This document shows, in pieces, positions 18,631-27,231 of a DNA stretch of 64,000 bases. The notes beneath the pieces were generated by a model. The model saw nothing but the letters and a program-made list of their open reading frames with translations, did no database searches and was not told the origin of the DNA. Each line of letters starts with the position of its first letter. The first letter of the stretch is position 1. The position numbers and the translations under genes were made by a program. The stretch lies in NCBI GenBank assembly GCA_902363835.1, contig CABJBM010000015.1, positions 62,001 to 126,000 on the forward strand. Direction: 5' to 3'. The DNA comes from Lachnospiraceae bacterium (lineage in GTDB: Bacteria > Bacillota > Clostridia > Lachnospirales > Lachnospiraceae).

Positions 18631-19641
18631 GTGAAGGTGAATATCAGAAGGCTTGCAGAATTGACAGGATATTCTCCCACCACAATTTCCAATGCATTGA
18701 ATCGTAAAAAGGGTGTAAATGAGCAAACAGCAGCATTTATCCTCCAAACAGCCCAGGGGCAAGGGTATGTGAATAAGTCTGATATTACCAAAATCAAACT
18801 TATCATGTATAAAGAAAACGGATTTATTGTGGAAGATACCCCGTTTTTTTCATCTGTGATTGATGGCTTTGAAAAGGAGTGCCGCTGGTGCGGGCTGGAA
18901 ATGGCCATGTGTTATTTGGATCACAGGAAGAAAGATTATGAGAATGAACTGAAAAGCCTGCTGACGGACACAACTGCCGGAGTCGTGCTTCTTGGCACTG
19001 AAATTTCAGATGAGGAGATCCGCCGGTTCGGCATGCTGAAGGCTCCCTTTCTGACATTGGAGTATTGGGCACATGATATGTCGTATAATGGGGTTTTCAT
19101 TAATAATGCAGATTCTGCAGGCCTGGCAGCGGAATATTTAATTCAAAAGGGTCATCGGAAAATTGGATACATAGCCGGTGATTTCCGCATTAATGCTTTC
19201 CGGGAGAGAAGGGCAGGACTGGAAAAAGGATTAGGGAAGCATGGGTTGTGTCTGCAGGAAAAGTATGTGGTAATGCTGCGTCCAACCATGGAGGACTCGT
19301 ACAGGGAAATGATGGAATATTTAAAGGGCAATCCCAGTCTCCCGACAGCGTATTTTGCAGATAATGATATGCTTGCGCTGGGAGCAATGAAAGCGCTTCA
19401 GGAGTATGGGATTGAAGTACCGGAGAAGGTATCCATGATTGGCTTTGACGATCTGCCGTTTTGTGAAATATCTTCTCCCCGCCTGACAAGCCTGCGGGTA
19501 CCAAAGCAGGAGATGGGGCAGGAAGCGGCAAGACGTATGATAGAAATGATACGTACAGGCAGCCGGACAAGGGCAAAAATTCAGATTTGTACGGAATTAA
19601 TAGAACGGGACAGCGTAAAAGAATTGATTCCCAGGGCTTAA
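18631..19641 (+). CDS. LacI-family regulator 2 of the apiose-like operon
   Basis: A 336-residue LacI repressor from the GTG at 18631 (KVNIRRLAELTGYSPTTISNAL helix-turn-helix). A TTG at 18622 overlapping the upstream stop is an alternative, but AGAGG is too close to it. The effector domain is clearly paralogous to the regulator at 12487, with shared DTPFF, NGVFINNADSA, PTAYFADNDM, LGAMKALQE and IGFDDLPF. It is embedded within the operon, so the system produces one regulator outside and one inside the regulated unit. Confidence 0.88.
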   Translation: MKVNIRRLAELTGYSPTTISNALNRKKGVNEQTAAFILQTAQGQGYVNKSDITKIKLIMYKENGFIVEDTPFFSSVIDGFEKECRWCGLEMAMCYLDHRKKDYENELKSLLTDTTAGVVLLGTEISDEEIRRFGMLKAPFLTLEYWAHDMSYNGVFINNADSAGLAAEYLIQKGHRKIGYIAGDFRINAFRERRAGLEKGLGKHGLCLQEKYVVMLRPTMEDSYREMMEYLKGNPSLPTAYFADNDMLALGAMKALQEYGIEVPEKVSMIGFDDLPFCEISSPRLTSLRVPKQEMGQEAARRMIEMIRTGSRTRAKIQICTELIERDSVKELIPRA

Positions 19642-19662
19642 GGAAGGGAGATTGAATAAAAA

Positions 19663-21063
19663 ATGAAAACAATGAAGCTCGGTTTTGCACCCACACGGCG
19701 CAGTATCTTCAGCGCTCCGGACGCAGTGAAATATGCCAACTTAACAAGAGAGAAGCTGAAAGCGCTGAGTGTCGACTTTGTCGATATTCTGGATATTAAT
19801 GAAGAGGGACTTTTATATGATGACGGTGACCGCATCAGAATCGCAGAAAAGTTCAAACAGGAAAAAATTGACGGACTGTTTTTGCCTCATACGAATTTTG
19901 GAACGGAATATGAATGCGCAAGACTTGCAAAGGAATTAAACGTGCCCGTGCTTTTATGGGGGCCCCGGGACGAAAGACCGGATGAAAAGGGGATCCGTCT
20001 AAGAGACAGCCAGTGTGGCTTGTTTGCTACCGGAAAGGTGCTGCGAAGATTCGGCGTACCATTTACCTATCTGACCAACTGCCGCCTGGAAGATGAGCAG
20101 TTTGAACGTGGCATCAGGGATTTTCTGGCTGTATGTAATGTAGTGAAGGTGTTCCGTAATACGAGAATCCTGCAAATCGGACCGCGGCCATTTGATTTTT
20201 GGAGCACCATGTGTAATGAGGGGGAACTATTGGAGCGCTTTAACATCCAGCTGGCCCCGATTCCTCTGCCGGAATTAACGACGCAGCTGAAAAGGGCCAA
20301 AGAGGAGAACCGGGAAGTAAAACAGGTTATGCAGTATTGCAGGGATCACATGCACATCAGGATCAGGGATGAGGAACTGGAAAATGTGGCTGCCTTAAAG
20401 GTGGCGATGAAGGACCTGGCTGAAAAATACGGCTGCAATGCAATTGCCATCCAATGCTGGAATGCGCTGCAGGGAGAAATCGGCATCATGCCCTGCGCTG
20501 CAAACTCCCTTTTAAATGAAGAGGGGATACCGGTAGTTTGTGAGACAGATATCCATGGTGCGATTACTGCAGTGATGGCAGAAGCAGCAGGAATGGATGA
20601 GACAAGAAGCTTTTTTGCAGACTGGACCGTAAGGCATCCGGACAATGAATGCGGGGAACTGCTGCAGCATTGCGGGCCTTGGCCGATTTCTGTGGCAAAG
20701 GAAAAGCCTTCTATTGGTTATCCCCTTGCATTTGACTATCCGGGAGCGGTGGAGGCGGAAGCCAGACATGGCGAAATGACCTTGTGCCGGTTTGACGGAG
20801 ACAATGGGGAATACTCCCTGCTCCTTGGCAATGCAAAAGGAGTGGAAGGGCCTTATACAAAAGGCACTTATGTCTGGGTTGAGGTGGAAAACCTCCGGCG
20901 GTTAGAGGCGAAACTGGTGGAGGGACCCTACATCCATCACTGTGTGGGAATCCATAAGAATGTAGTCCCGGTATTATATGAAGCCTGCAAGTATATCGGT
21001 GTAAAGCCTGATCTGTATGATCCTGTGGAAGAGAAGGTAAAAGCTTATTTACGTGGGGAGTGA
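19663..21063 (+). CDS. L-fucose/L-arabinose isomerase-family protein (COG2407 type)
   Basis: A 466-residue protein resembling the fucose isomerase superfamily: N-terminal Rossmann-like domains (about 1-170) and a C-terminal isomerase domain. GCNAIAIQCWNAL and VVCETDIHGAIT contain the acidic residues expected for the Mn site, and a HHCVG segment lies near the C terminus. Such enzymes interconvert aldoses and ketoses. Between a hydrolase and a transketolase/kinase set, it is the best candidate to turn the released aldose (D-apiose in the proposed pathway) into a ketose. Its stop overlaps a GTG that could start the next gene, but a better start lies 30 bases further on. Confidence 0.78.
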   Translation: MKTMKLGFAPTRRSIFSAPDAVKYANLTREKLKALSVDFVDILDINEEGLLYDDGDRIRIAEKFKQEKIDGLFLPHTNFGTEYECARLAKELNVPVLLWGPRDERPDEKGIRLRDSQCGLFATGKVLRRFGVPFTYLTNCRLEDEQFERGIRDFLAVCNVVKVFRNTRILQIGPRPFDFWSTMCNEGELLERFNIQLAPIPLPELTTQLKRAKEENREVKQVMQYCRDHMHIRIRDEELENVAALKVAMKDLAEKYGCNAIAIQCWNALQGEIGIMPCAANSLLNEEGIPVVCETDIHGAITAVMAEAAGMDETRSFFADWTVRHPDNECGELLQHCGPWPISVAKEKPSIGYPLAFDYPGAVEAEARHGEMTLCRFDGDNGEYSLLLGNAKGVEGPYTKGTYVWVEVENLRRLEAKLVEGPYIHHCVGIHKNVVPVLYEACKYIGVKPDLYDPVEEKVKAYLRGE

Positions 21064-21092
21064 TGCGTGCATATGCAGAGTGGAGGGAAGAT

Positions 21093-21920
21093 ATGGAGAA
21101 TTTGAGAGCAAAGGCATTTGAGCTGCGAAAAGATGTGGTGGACTTGATTGTTGCAGGAAAAGGAGGCCATATTGGCGGCGATATGAGTGTTATGGAGATA
21201 CTGGTTACTCTGTATTACCGGATTATGAACATTTCGCCAAAGAACATGGATGAACCGGACCGTGACCGCTTTATTTTAAGCAAGGGGCATTCTATGGAAG
21301 CGTATTATGCAGTGCTGTGTGACCGGGGATTTTTAGACAAAGGGGATGTAATGGAACACTTTTCAAGGTTTGGTTCCCCTTATATCGGGCATCCAAACAA
21401 CAAGCTGCCGGGAATAGAGATGAACTCAGGTTCTCTTGGTCATGGGCTTCCGGTCAGCGTGGGCATGGCGCTTGCAGCTAAAATGGATGGACGGCAATAT
21501 CGTGTATATACGGTAATGGGAGACGGAGAACTGGCAGAGGGTTCTGTCTGGGAAGGGGTCATGGCGGCAAGGCAGTATCATTTGGATAACTTGTGCGCGG
21601 TTGTGGACCGAAACCGTCTGCAGATTTCCGGCAATACAGAGGAAGTGATGGGGCAGGATGATCTGAGACGCCGCTTTGCATCCTTTGGATGGAATGTTGT
21701 GGAGGCAGCCGGAAATGACGTGGAAGCATTAACTCAGGTATTTTTACGGGCAAAGGAGATAAAGGGCTGTCCTACGGTTGTAATTGCCAATACGGTAAAG
21801 GGCTTTGGTTCTCAAGTCATGGAAAATAAGAAGGAATGGCATCATAGGGTACCTACACCAGCAGAATATGAAGCGATTATCAAGGATTTTGATGCAAGAA
21901 GGGAGGCTGCTTTGTCATGA
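21093..21920 (+). CDS. Transketolase N-terminal subunit (AptA-like)
   Basis: A 275-residue thiamine-diphosphate-binding half of a split transketolase. The TPP motif GDGELAEGSVWEG starts at residue 143 and ends near an N (VVDRNRLQ). The ATG at 21093 has GGAGGG 5 bases upstream and gives the usual N terminus (MENLRAKAFELRKDV). The longer GTG start at 21060 would only overlap the previous stop. In known D-apiose pathways a split transketolase (AptA/AptB) acts on apulose-4-phosphate, and the operon context fits that role. An ordinary pentose-phosphate transketolase cannot be excluded. Confidence 0.85.
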   Translation: MENLRAKAFELRKDVVDLIVAGKGGHIGGDMSVMEILVTLYYRIMNISPKNMDEPDRDRFILSKGHSMEAYYAVLCDRGFLDKGDVMEHFSRFGSPYIGHPNNKLPGIEMNSGSLGHGLPVSVGMALAAKMDGRQYRVYTVMGDGELAEGSVWEGVMAARQYHLDNLCAVVDRNRLQISGNTEEVMGQDDLRRRFASFGWNVVEAAGNDVEALTQVFLRAKEIKGCPTVVIANTVKGFGSQVMENKKEWHHRVPTPAEYEAIIKDFDARREAALS

Positions 21921-22867
21921 ATAAGATAGCAAACAGGCAGGTTATTTGTGAAACGCTTTTAGGAAAGGCCAAGGCGGATAAGGATATTGTGGTGCTTTGC
22001 AGCGACTCCAGAGGTTCTGCCTCCCTAACGCCCTTTGCGGAGAAATATCCGGAGCAATTTCTGGAGGTGGGTATTGCAGAGCAGAACCTGGTGAGCATTT
22101 CGGCAGGGCTTGCTAAATGCGGAAAAAAACCTTTTGCAGCTTCTCCGGCCTGCTTTCTGTCTACGCGAAGTTATGAACAGGCAAAAATTGATGTGGCCTA
22201 TTCCAACACCAATGTAACGCTTATCGGCATCAGCGGGGGAATCAGCTATGGCGCTCTTGGCATGAGCCATCATTCCGCACAGGATATTGCAGCCATGTCG
22301 GCAATTCCAAACATGCGGGTGTATCTGCCCAGCGACAGGCATCAGACCAGGTGCCTTATGGAGGCTCTGATTTCCGACCATAAGCCTGCCTATGTGAGAG
22401 TGGGACGTAATCCGGTAGAAGATGTATATCAGGAGGATAATTGCCCGTTTGTTATGGATCAGGCAACCGTGGTTTGTGAAGGAAAGGATGTTCTGATCGT
22501 GGCATGCGGGGAAATGGTAAAGCCTGCGGAAAAGGCCGCCACCGCACTTGCAGACATGGGAATTCAGACCGCTGTCCTTGATATGTACTGCTTAAAGCCC
22601 TTTGACCAGGATACGCTGTTAAAGTTTTCGTCAGAAGTAAAAGGGATCATAACAATTGAAGAGCATGGGCCCTTCGGCGGTCTGGGATCTCTGGTATGCC
22701 AGGCAATCAGCAGTCATTGCCCGAAGCCGGTCTTTCAGATGGCTTTGCCCGATTCCCCTGTAATTACGGGAACATCCCAGGAGGTATTTGATTATTACGG
22801 GCTGAATCCGGAGGGAATTGTAAAAAATGCAGTAAAGCTGCTGGGATTGGAAATCGAGAGCACATAA
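21917..22867 (+). CDS. Transketolase C-terminal subunit (AptB-like)
   Basis: A 316-residue second half of the transketolase: the pyrimidine-binding domain with the catalytic Glu in EVGIAEQNLVSI and the C-terminal transketolase domain (about 190-310). It overlaps the first subunit by 4 bases (ATGA), as expected for subunits made in equal amount. Together they move a two-carbon unit between ketose and aldose phosphates. Confidence 0.88.
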   Translation: MNKIANRQVICETLLGKAKADKDIVVLCSDSRGSASLTPFAEKYPEQFLEVGIAEQNLVSISAGLAKCGKKPFAASPACFLSTRSYEQAKIDVAYSNTNVTLIGISGGISYGALGMSHHSAQDIAAMSAIPNMRVYLPSDRHQTRCLMEALISDHKPAYVRVGRNPVEDVYQEDNCPFVMDQATVVCEGKDVLIVACGEMVKPAEKAATALADMGIQTAVLDMYCLKPFDQDTLLKFSSEVKGIITIEEHGPFGGLGSLVCQAISSHCPKPVFQMALPDSPVITGTSQEVFDYYGLNPEGIVKNAVKLLGLEIEST

Positions 22868-22899
22868 CAGCCGCTTTGGCGGATATAGGGATGATAAGT

Positions 22900-24381
22900 A
22901 TGGGAACATATATTTTAGGAATTGATCAGAGCACACAGGGGACAAAAGCATTGATCTTAAATAATAGAGGATGTCTTCTGGCCAGGGCAGATCAGCCGCA
23001 TTGTCAAATAGTTGATAAAAGGGGCTGGGTTGAGCATGACCCGGAAGAGATTTACCGGAATATGCTTCTGGTGGTGAAAGAAGCGGTGGAAAAAGCCGGA
23101 ATTGAAAAGTCGGAAATAGCCGGAATCGGTATCAGCAACCAGCGGGAGACAGCCCTGGTTTGGGATAGAAACGGGAATTCTGTATATCCTGCAATTGTCT
23201 GGCAATGTGCAAGAGGGCAGGAAATTTGCGACAGGCTTAAAGGAAGCGAAACAATGGACGCGGATGCCTTTATCCGTGAGCGGACGGGATTGCCCATATC
23301 TCCGTATTTTTCCGCAGCTAAAATTGCCTGGATTCTGGAGAACGTGGAAGGCGTAAGAGAACGTGCCAAAGAAGGTTCTTTATGCTGTGGGACCATGGAT
23401 ACTTTTCTTGTGTACCGGCTGACAAAAGGCAAAAGTTATGGAACAGACTATTCCAATGCTTCCAGAACACAGCTTTTTAATATCAGAACCCTTTCCTGGG
23501 ATGAAGAGATCTGCAGGATGTTTGGAATTCCGAAAGGGATGCTGGCAAAGGTATTGGATTCCGATGCATTTTATGGCATGACGGATTTAGACGGATATCT
23601 GGATCAGCCAATTCCCATTCACAGTGTTTTTGGAGACTCTCATGGAGCATTGTTTGGTCAGGGATGTCTGGAGGCAGGCATGGGAAAAGCCACCTATGGA
23701 ACAGGCTCCTCTGTTATGATGAATGTAGGTGAGAAGCCGGTATTCAGCAGACACGGGCTGGCTTCCTCCCTGGCGTTTGCTGTTGGCGGGAAAGTCTATT
23801 ACGCTCTTGAAGGAAATGTTAATTATACGGGAGCGGTTATAACATGGCTTCAGAAGGATTTAAAGCTGATCAAATCCCCGAAGGAGACGGAGGAGTGGGC
23901 AAAGAAGGCTTCTCAAGAGGATAAAACCTATTTTGTTCCCGCCTTTTCCGGATTAGGCGCGCCTTACTGGAACAGCAAAGCCACAGGATTATTTACCGGG
24001 ATTACAAGGATAACAGGAAAAGCAGAGATGATACGCGCAGCACTTGATTGTATTGCTTACCAAATTGCGGACGTTTTAAATGCAATGGCAGAAGATGCGG
24101 GTATTCAAATGAAGGAATTGCGTGTTGATGGAGGTCCCACCAGAAATTTATATTTAATGCAGTTTCAGAGTGATATTGCGGGAATTCCTGTCTGTATACC
24201 GGAGCTGGAAGAGCTGTCCGGGATTGGTGCGGCCTATGCGGCAGGCGTACAGCTCAAAGTATATGATTGGAATGAATTGTTTGCCGGACGGAATAACGCT
24301 GTCTATATGCCGGAAATGCCGAAAGAAAAGCGCAAAGAAAAATATAGGGGCTGGAAAGCAGCAGTGGAAAAGGTATTGTGA
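22900..24381 (+). CDS. FGGY-family carbohydrate kinase
   Basis: About 493 residues from the ATG at 22900 (ATAGGG 9 bases upstream; TTG 22876 and ATG 22891 are alternatives). The ASKHA fold is shown by LGIDQSTQGTKAL at the N terminus. Its closest look is glycerol kinase (ISNQRETALVWD, RTGLPISPYFSAAKIAW). However, where GlpK has GDQQAALFGQ this protein has GDSHGALFGQ, so the substrate pocket differs. It phosphorylates a polyol or ketose. In the proposed pathway it would make apulose-4-phosphate before the transketolase step. It is the last gene of the operon. Confidence 0.82.
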   Translation: MGTYILGIDQSTQGTKALILNNRGCLLARADQPHCQIVDKRGWVEHDPEEIYRNMLLVVKEAVEKAGIEKSEIAGIGISNQRETALVWDRNGNSVYPAIVWQCARGQEICDRLKGSETMDADAFIRERTGLPISPYFSAAKIAWILENVEGVRERAKEGSLCCGTMDTFLVYRLTKGKSYGTDYSNASRTQLFNIRTLSWDEEICRMFGIPKGMLAKVLDSDAFYGMTDLDGYLDQPIPIHSVFGDSHGALFGQGCLEAGMGKATYGTGSSVMMNVGEKPVFSRHGLASSLAFAVGGKVYYALEGNVNYTGAVITWLQKDLKLIKSPKETEEWAKKASQEDKTYFVPAFSGLGAPYWNSKATGLFTGITRITGKAEMIRAALDCIAYQIADVLNAMAEDAGIQMKELRVDGGPTRNLYLMQFQSDIAGIPVCIPELEELSGIGAAYAAGVQLKVYDWNELFAGRNNAVYMPEMPKEKRKEKYRGWKAAVEKVL

Positions 24382-24447
24382 CGGCTGGAAAAGCAGATTT
24401 TGGATGAATATGATTCTGGTGTTTGATAAGAGGAAAGTCTTTGATGT

Positions 24448-24487
24448 GCCGCGGTGTACTGAATATTCAGTATTACCGCGGCGTATT
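24448..24487 (+). terminator. Hairpin after the apiose-like operon
   Basis: GCCGCGGT (24448-24455) pairs with ACCGCGGC (24475-24482) around an inner perfect palindrome, ACTGAATATTCAGT (24458-24471). It is followed by GTATTGTATTGTC, a weak T-rich tail. It is probably a terminator; the inner palindrome could also be a regulator site. Confidence 0.6.
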
Positions 24488-24564
24488 GTATTGTCTTCTA
24501 TAATAATCAACCTTTTACATAATAAATTACATATTTTTCAAGAAACAGAACATTGCGTTACATA

Positions 24565-24593
24565 TTGACACTATAGCAAAAAAAGAATACAAT
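24565..24593 (+). promoter_or_regulatory. Promoter of the IclR regulator gene
   Basis: TTGACA (24565-24570) and TACAAT (24588-24593) are 17 bases apart. Confidence 0.8.
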
Positions 24594-24642
24594 CAATTTA
24601 ATTATGAATTTGATTCGTATATATAAACTTTGGAGGTAGGGA

Positions 24643-25398
24643 ATGAATCGAACCGTAGAACGCACATTTATGATTTTACAGTTGATTGCAGACAGGAAAA
24701 GGGGGATAACTTTACAGGAGATTACCAATGAAATGGGGATGGCTAAGAGCAGCGTTTTTGTTATTGTTCAATCATTATTGGAGTTAAACTATATTACAAC
24801 ACTTCGTGATAATGATAAGAAATATTGTTTGGGGATTGAAACTTTTTCTTTGGGCATGAAATATGTGGATGATATGAGCTTGATTAAGGAGTGCACCGTA
24901 AACCTGCAGCCCATAGCTGAAAAATATAACAAAACAGCTTTTGTCGCAGTTTTAAACGGAACCAAGATCGTATATGTGCATAAATATGTGGCCCAGAACG
25001 CCAGATTGGCTTCATGTGCCATTGGAACCAGAAAGGATGCTTATGCAACTTCTCTTGGAAAGGCAATTCTTGCATTTTTACCGAAAGATGAACAGAGCGC
25101 AATTATAGATAAGATTGATTTTAAACCGTTAACAGACTACACCATTACCTCCAAAGAACAACTGCTGGAAGAACTGAGAAAGACAAAAGAGCGGGGATAT
25201 TCTTTGGACCAGAGAGAATTGGAGGACATAACCAGCTGCTGCGGAGCTCCCATTTTTGATTATACGGGAAGAGTGGTAGCGGCTGTTTCTTTGTCGGATA
25301 TCTATAATGAAGCCATTGATGATGAGCAGGTCGCTGAGGAACTTAAAGAAGCGGCCATGCACATATCAAAAAATTTAGGATATCATCCCAATTCATAA
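24643..25398 (+). CDS. IclR-family transcriptional regulator
   Basis: A 251-residue regulator with an N-terminal winged helix (about 1-65; GITLQEITNEMGMAKSSVFVIVQSL) and a C-terminal effector-binding domain (about 75-245). It contains the family's TSLGKAILAFLP and RGYSLDQRELEDITSCCGAPIF stretches. AGGTAGGG precedes the ATG. Some IclR members (KdgR) control uronate catabolism. This gene directly precedes a lyase/KdgF operon in the same direction, so it is the likely regulator of that operon (inference). Confidence 0.9.
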   Translation: MNRTVERTFMILQLIADRKRGITLQEITNEMGMAKSSVFVIVQSLLELNYITTLRDNDKKYCLGIETFSLGMKYVDDMSLIKECTVNLQPIAEKYNKTAFVAVLNGTKIVYVHKYVAQNARLASCAIGTRKDAYATSLGKAILAFLPKDEQSAIIDKIDFKPLTDYTITSKEQLLEELRKTKERGYSLDQRELEDITSCCGAPIFDYTGRVVAAVSLSDIYNEAIDDEQVAEELKEAAMHISKNLGYHPNS

Positions 25399-25421
25399 GG
25401 GCTTCACTTTTTATATTTGTT

Positions 25422-25486
25422 ATGCGAGAAAAACTCCTTTGATTACGGCGGTGAAATACAGTACAAAGGGGCTTCTCGCATTTTTT
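25422..25486 (+). terminator. Terminator after the IclR gene
   Basis: ATGCGAGAA (25422-25430) pairs with TTCTCGCAT (25473-25481), with inner CTCCTTTG/CAAAGGGG pairing, followed by six T (25481-25486). Confidence 0.8.
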
Positions 25487-25552
25487 ATTTGTTCGGTTTG
25501 CAACAGATGAACCGTAAATCCACAGAGAAACAATATAAAATGTACATTTGTA

Positions 25553-25581
25553 TTGACAAATATTATAATGAAATGTATAAT
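25553..25581 (+). promoter_or_regulatory. Promoter of the oligosaccharide-lyase operon
   Basis: A near-perfect sigma-A promoter: TTGACA (25553-25558), 17 bases, TATAAT (25576-25581). Confidence 0.85.
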
Positions 25582-25629
25582 ATGCTCATATTAAAAACCT
25601 GGTTCTTATATATGAACTTTTGAATTTTA

Positions 25630-25650
25630 AGATCTCTTCTCAAGAGATCT
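25630..25650. promoter_or_regulatory. Perfect palindrome in the operon leader
   Basis: AGATCTCTT (25630-25638) and AAGAGATCT (25642-25650) flank three bases. It lies about 40 bases after the predicted transcription start and before the first gene. A regulator operator or leader hairpin are both possible. Confidence 0.5.
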
Positions 25651-25687
25651 CATTTAATAAACAATATCGTGAACGGAGTTCTTAATT

Positions 25688-26266
25688 ATGAACAGAACAA
25701 AGGAGATTATTTCTTTCCGGTATTTGGATCTACTGTTTTTTTCCATACTTGCCGCTGTTTCAGAAGTTATGAGTTATAAGATGCTGGAATTTTGGAACAG
25801 CAGCTTCTATTTCAGCTTTTCCATGGCTCTTTGCCTGATATCCATGATCCGCTGGGGAGCGGCCGGAGTTGTGGTATCCATGATCGGTGGAATTCCCGGT
25901 ATCCTGTTTTCCCCTATGCCCCTTTTGTCCGGAATTTTATTTTATGTCCTGCCAAATGCATTCATAGGAATTCCTATGCTGGTTTATGGAGACAGAAACA
26001 GGGATACCATTGCTGAAGGGCATGTTTTTTTGCTCCTTTATATCCTTCTTTCTCACTGCAGTCTGTGTGCAGGAAAGGGAATCTTCATATTTTTATTAAC
26101 CGGAGAAACAACAGGAGCTGTGGATTATTTCGGAGCAACATTTTTTGCTCTGATAATCAATATCATTGTGTGCTGTGTGCTGCAAATGCGGAAAGGGCTT
26201 ATTTGTGATATGAGATATTATTTTACTGAGATGGAAGGAGAAGGGAATGGAAACGGAAGAAATTAA
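25688..26266 (+). CDS. Small polytopic membrane protein of the lyase operon
   Basis: A 192-residue protein with about five hydrophobic segments. It has the look of an ECF-transporter S component or another small integral protein (FYFSFSMALCLISMIRWGAAGVV), but I cannot assign a family. It is the first gene after the promoter. Its end overlaps the first permease gene by 20 bases, so its product is made together with the importer. Its role is unknown. Confidence 0.6.
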   Translation: MNRTKEIISFRYLDLLFFSILAAVSEVMSYKMLEFWNSSFYFSFSMALCLISMIRWGAAGVVVSMIGGIPGILFSPMPLLSGILFYVLPNAFIGIPMLVYGDRNRDTIAEGHVFLLLYILLSHCSLCAGKGIFIFLLTGETTGAVDYFGATFFALIINIIVCCVLQMRKGLICDMRYYFTEMEGEGNGNGRN

Positions 26267-27212
26267 GATGAGAGAGCCCCAGACCAAGAAAATCTGGAGG
26301 GCAGTAAGGAAGGACTGGCGTTTATATGTGCTCCTCCTTCCCCTGGTGATCTGGTTTGCATTGTGGGCTTATAAGCCAATGGGAGGACTTCTCATTGCCT
26401 TTAAGCGGTTTGATCCCCAGTTTGGAGTGTGGGGAAGTGAATTTAAAGGGATTGATAATTTCATCAACCTTGTTTCCGGAGTCAATAAGGTTGAGTTTTG
26501 GCAGGCATTCAGAAATACATTTATTATCAGCGCCTATAGTCTGATATTTGGATTCCCAGTACCGATTATACTGGCCTTATTATTTGCTGAAATTGGTAAT
26601 GATACGGTCAGAAAGCTGACACAGACCGCAACCTATTTGCCACATTTTCTTTCAGAGGTTACCATTACAGGCATTGCCCTCATGCTGGTATACAGCGGTG
26701 TCCGCTCAACGGGAATCGTTGCCTCCCTGCTTCAGCAAATAGGATTAATAGAGCCGGGAATGTCACTTATGCAGAAATCCAATTATTTCAGGCCCCTCTA
26801 TATTATGGTAGGAATATGGAAAGAAAGCGGATACAACTCCATTGTTTATTTTGCGGCAATTATGGGGATTTCCCCTTCTCTGTATGAGGCTTTAAAGGTA
26901 GATGGCGGCAATAAATTTCAGGAAATCCGTTTTATCACATTTCCGGGAATGGCTCCGACCCTGATTATCATGATTATTATGAGGATAGGAAGTATGCTGA
27001 CCGTTGGTTATGAAAGGGTTTTGCTTTTATACAATGCTAATATTTATGTGACAGCAGATGTGCTCTCCACCTTTGAACAAAGAATCGGCATTCTGTCAGG
27101 CAATTACGGAATTGGAGCCGCAGTCAGCCTGTTCAATTCACTGATCGCGTTTGCACTGGTGATCGGTGCCAATACAATCAGCAGAAATATATCAGAAACA
27201 TCCCTGTGGTAG
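26247..27212 (+). CDS. Oligosaccharide ABC permease, LplB type
   Basis: A 321-residue permease with six predicted membrane segments. The N-terminal YVLLLPLVIWFALWAYKPMGGLLIAFK and the loop YEALKVDGGNKFQEIRFITFPGM are typical of the LplB family, which imports complex oligosaccharides with large binding proteins and YtcP-type partners. A GGAGAAGGG site lies within the preceding gene's end. It shares the operon with the YtcP-like permease and the binding protein. Confidence 0.9.
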   Translation: METEEIKMREPQTKKIWRAVRKDWRLYVLLLPLVIWFALWAYKPMGGLLIAFKRFDPQFGVWGSEFKGIDNFINLVSGVNKVEFWQAFRNTFIISAYSLIFGFPVPIILALLFAEIGNDTVRKLTQTATYLPHFLSEVTITGIALMLVYSGVRSTGIVASLLQQIGLIEPGMSLMQKSNYFRPLYIMVGIWKESGYNSIVYFAAIMGISPSLYEALKVDGGNKFQEIRFITFPGMAPTLIIMIIMRIGSMLTVGYERVLLLYNANIYVTADVLSTFEQRIGILSGNYGIGAAVSLFNSLIAFALVIGANTISRNISETSLW

Positions 27213-27231
27213 ATTAGGAAAGGCGGAAACG

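Noticed and set aside
18441..18908. 155-codon reverse-strand frame across the hydrolase/LacI junction
   Set aside because: Overlaps two clear genes in antisense; no independent support.
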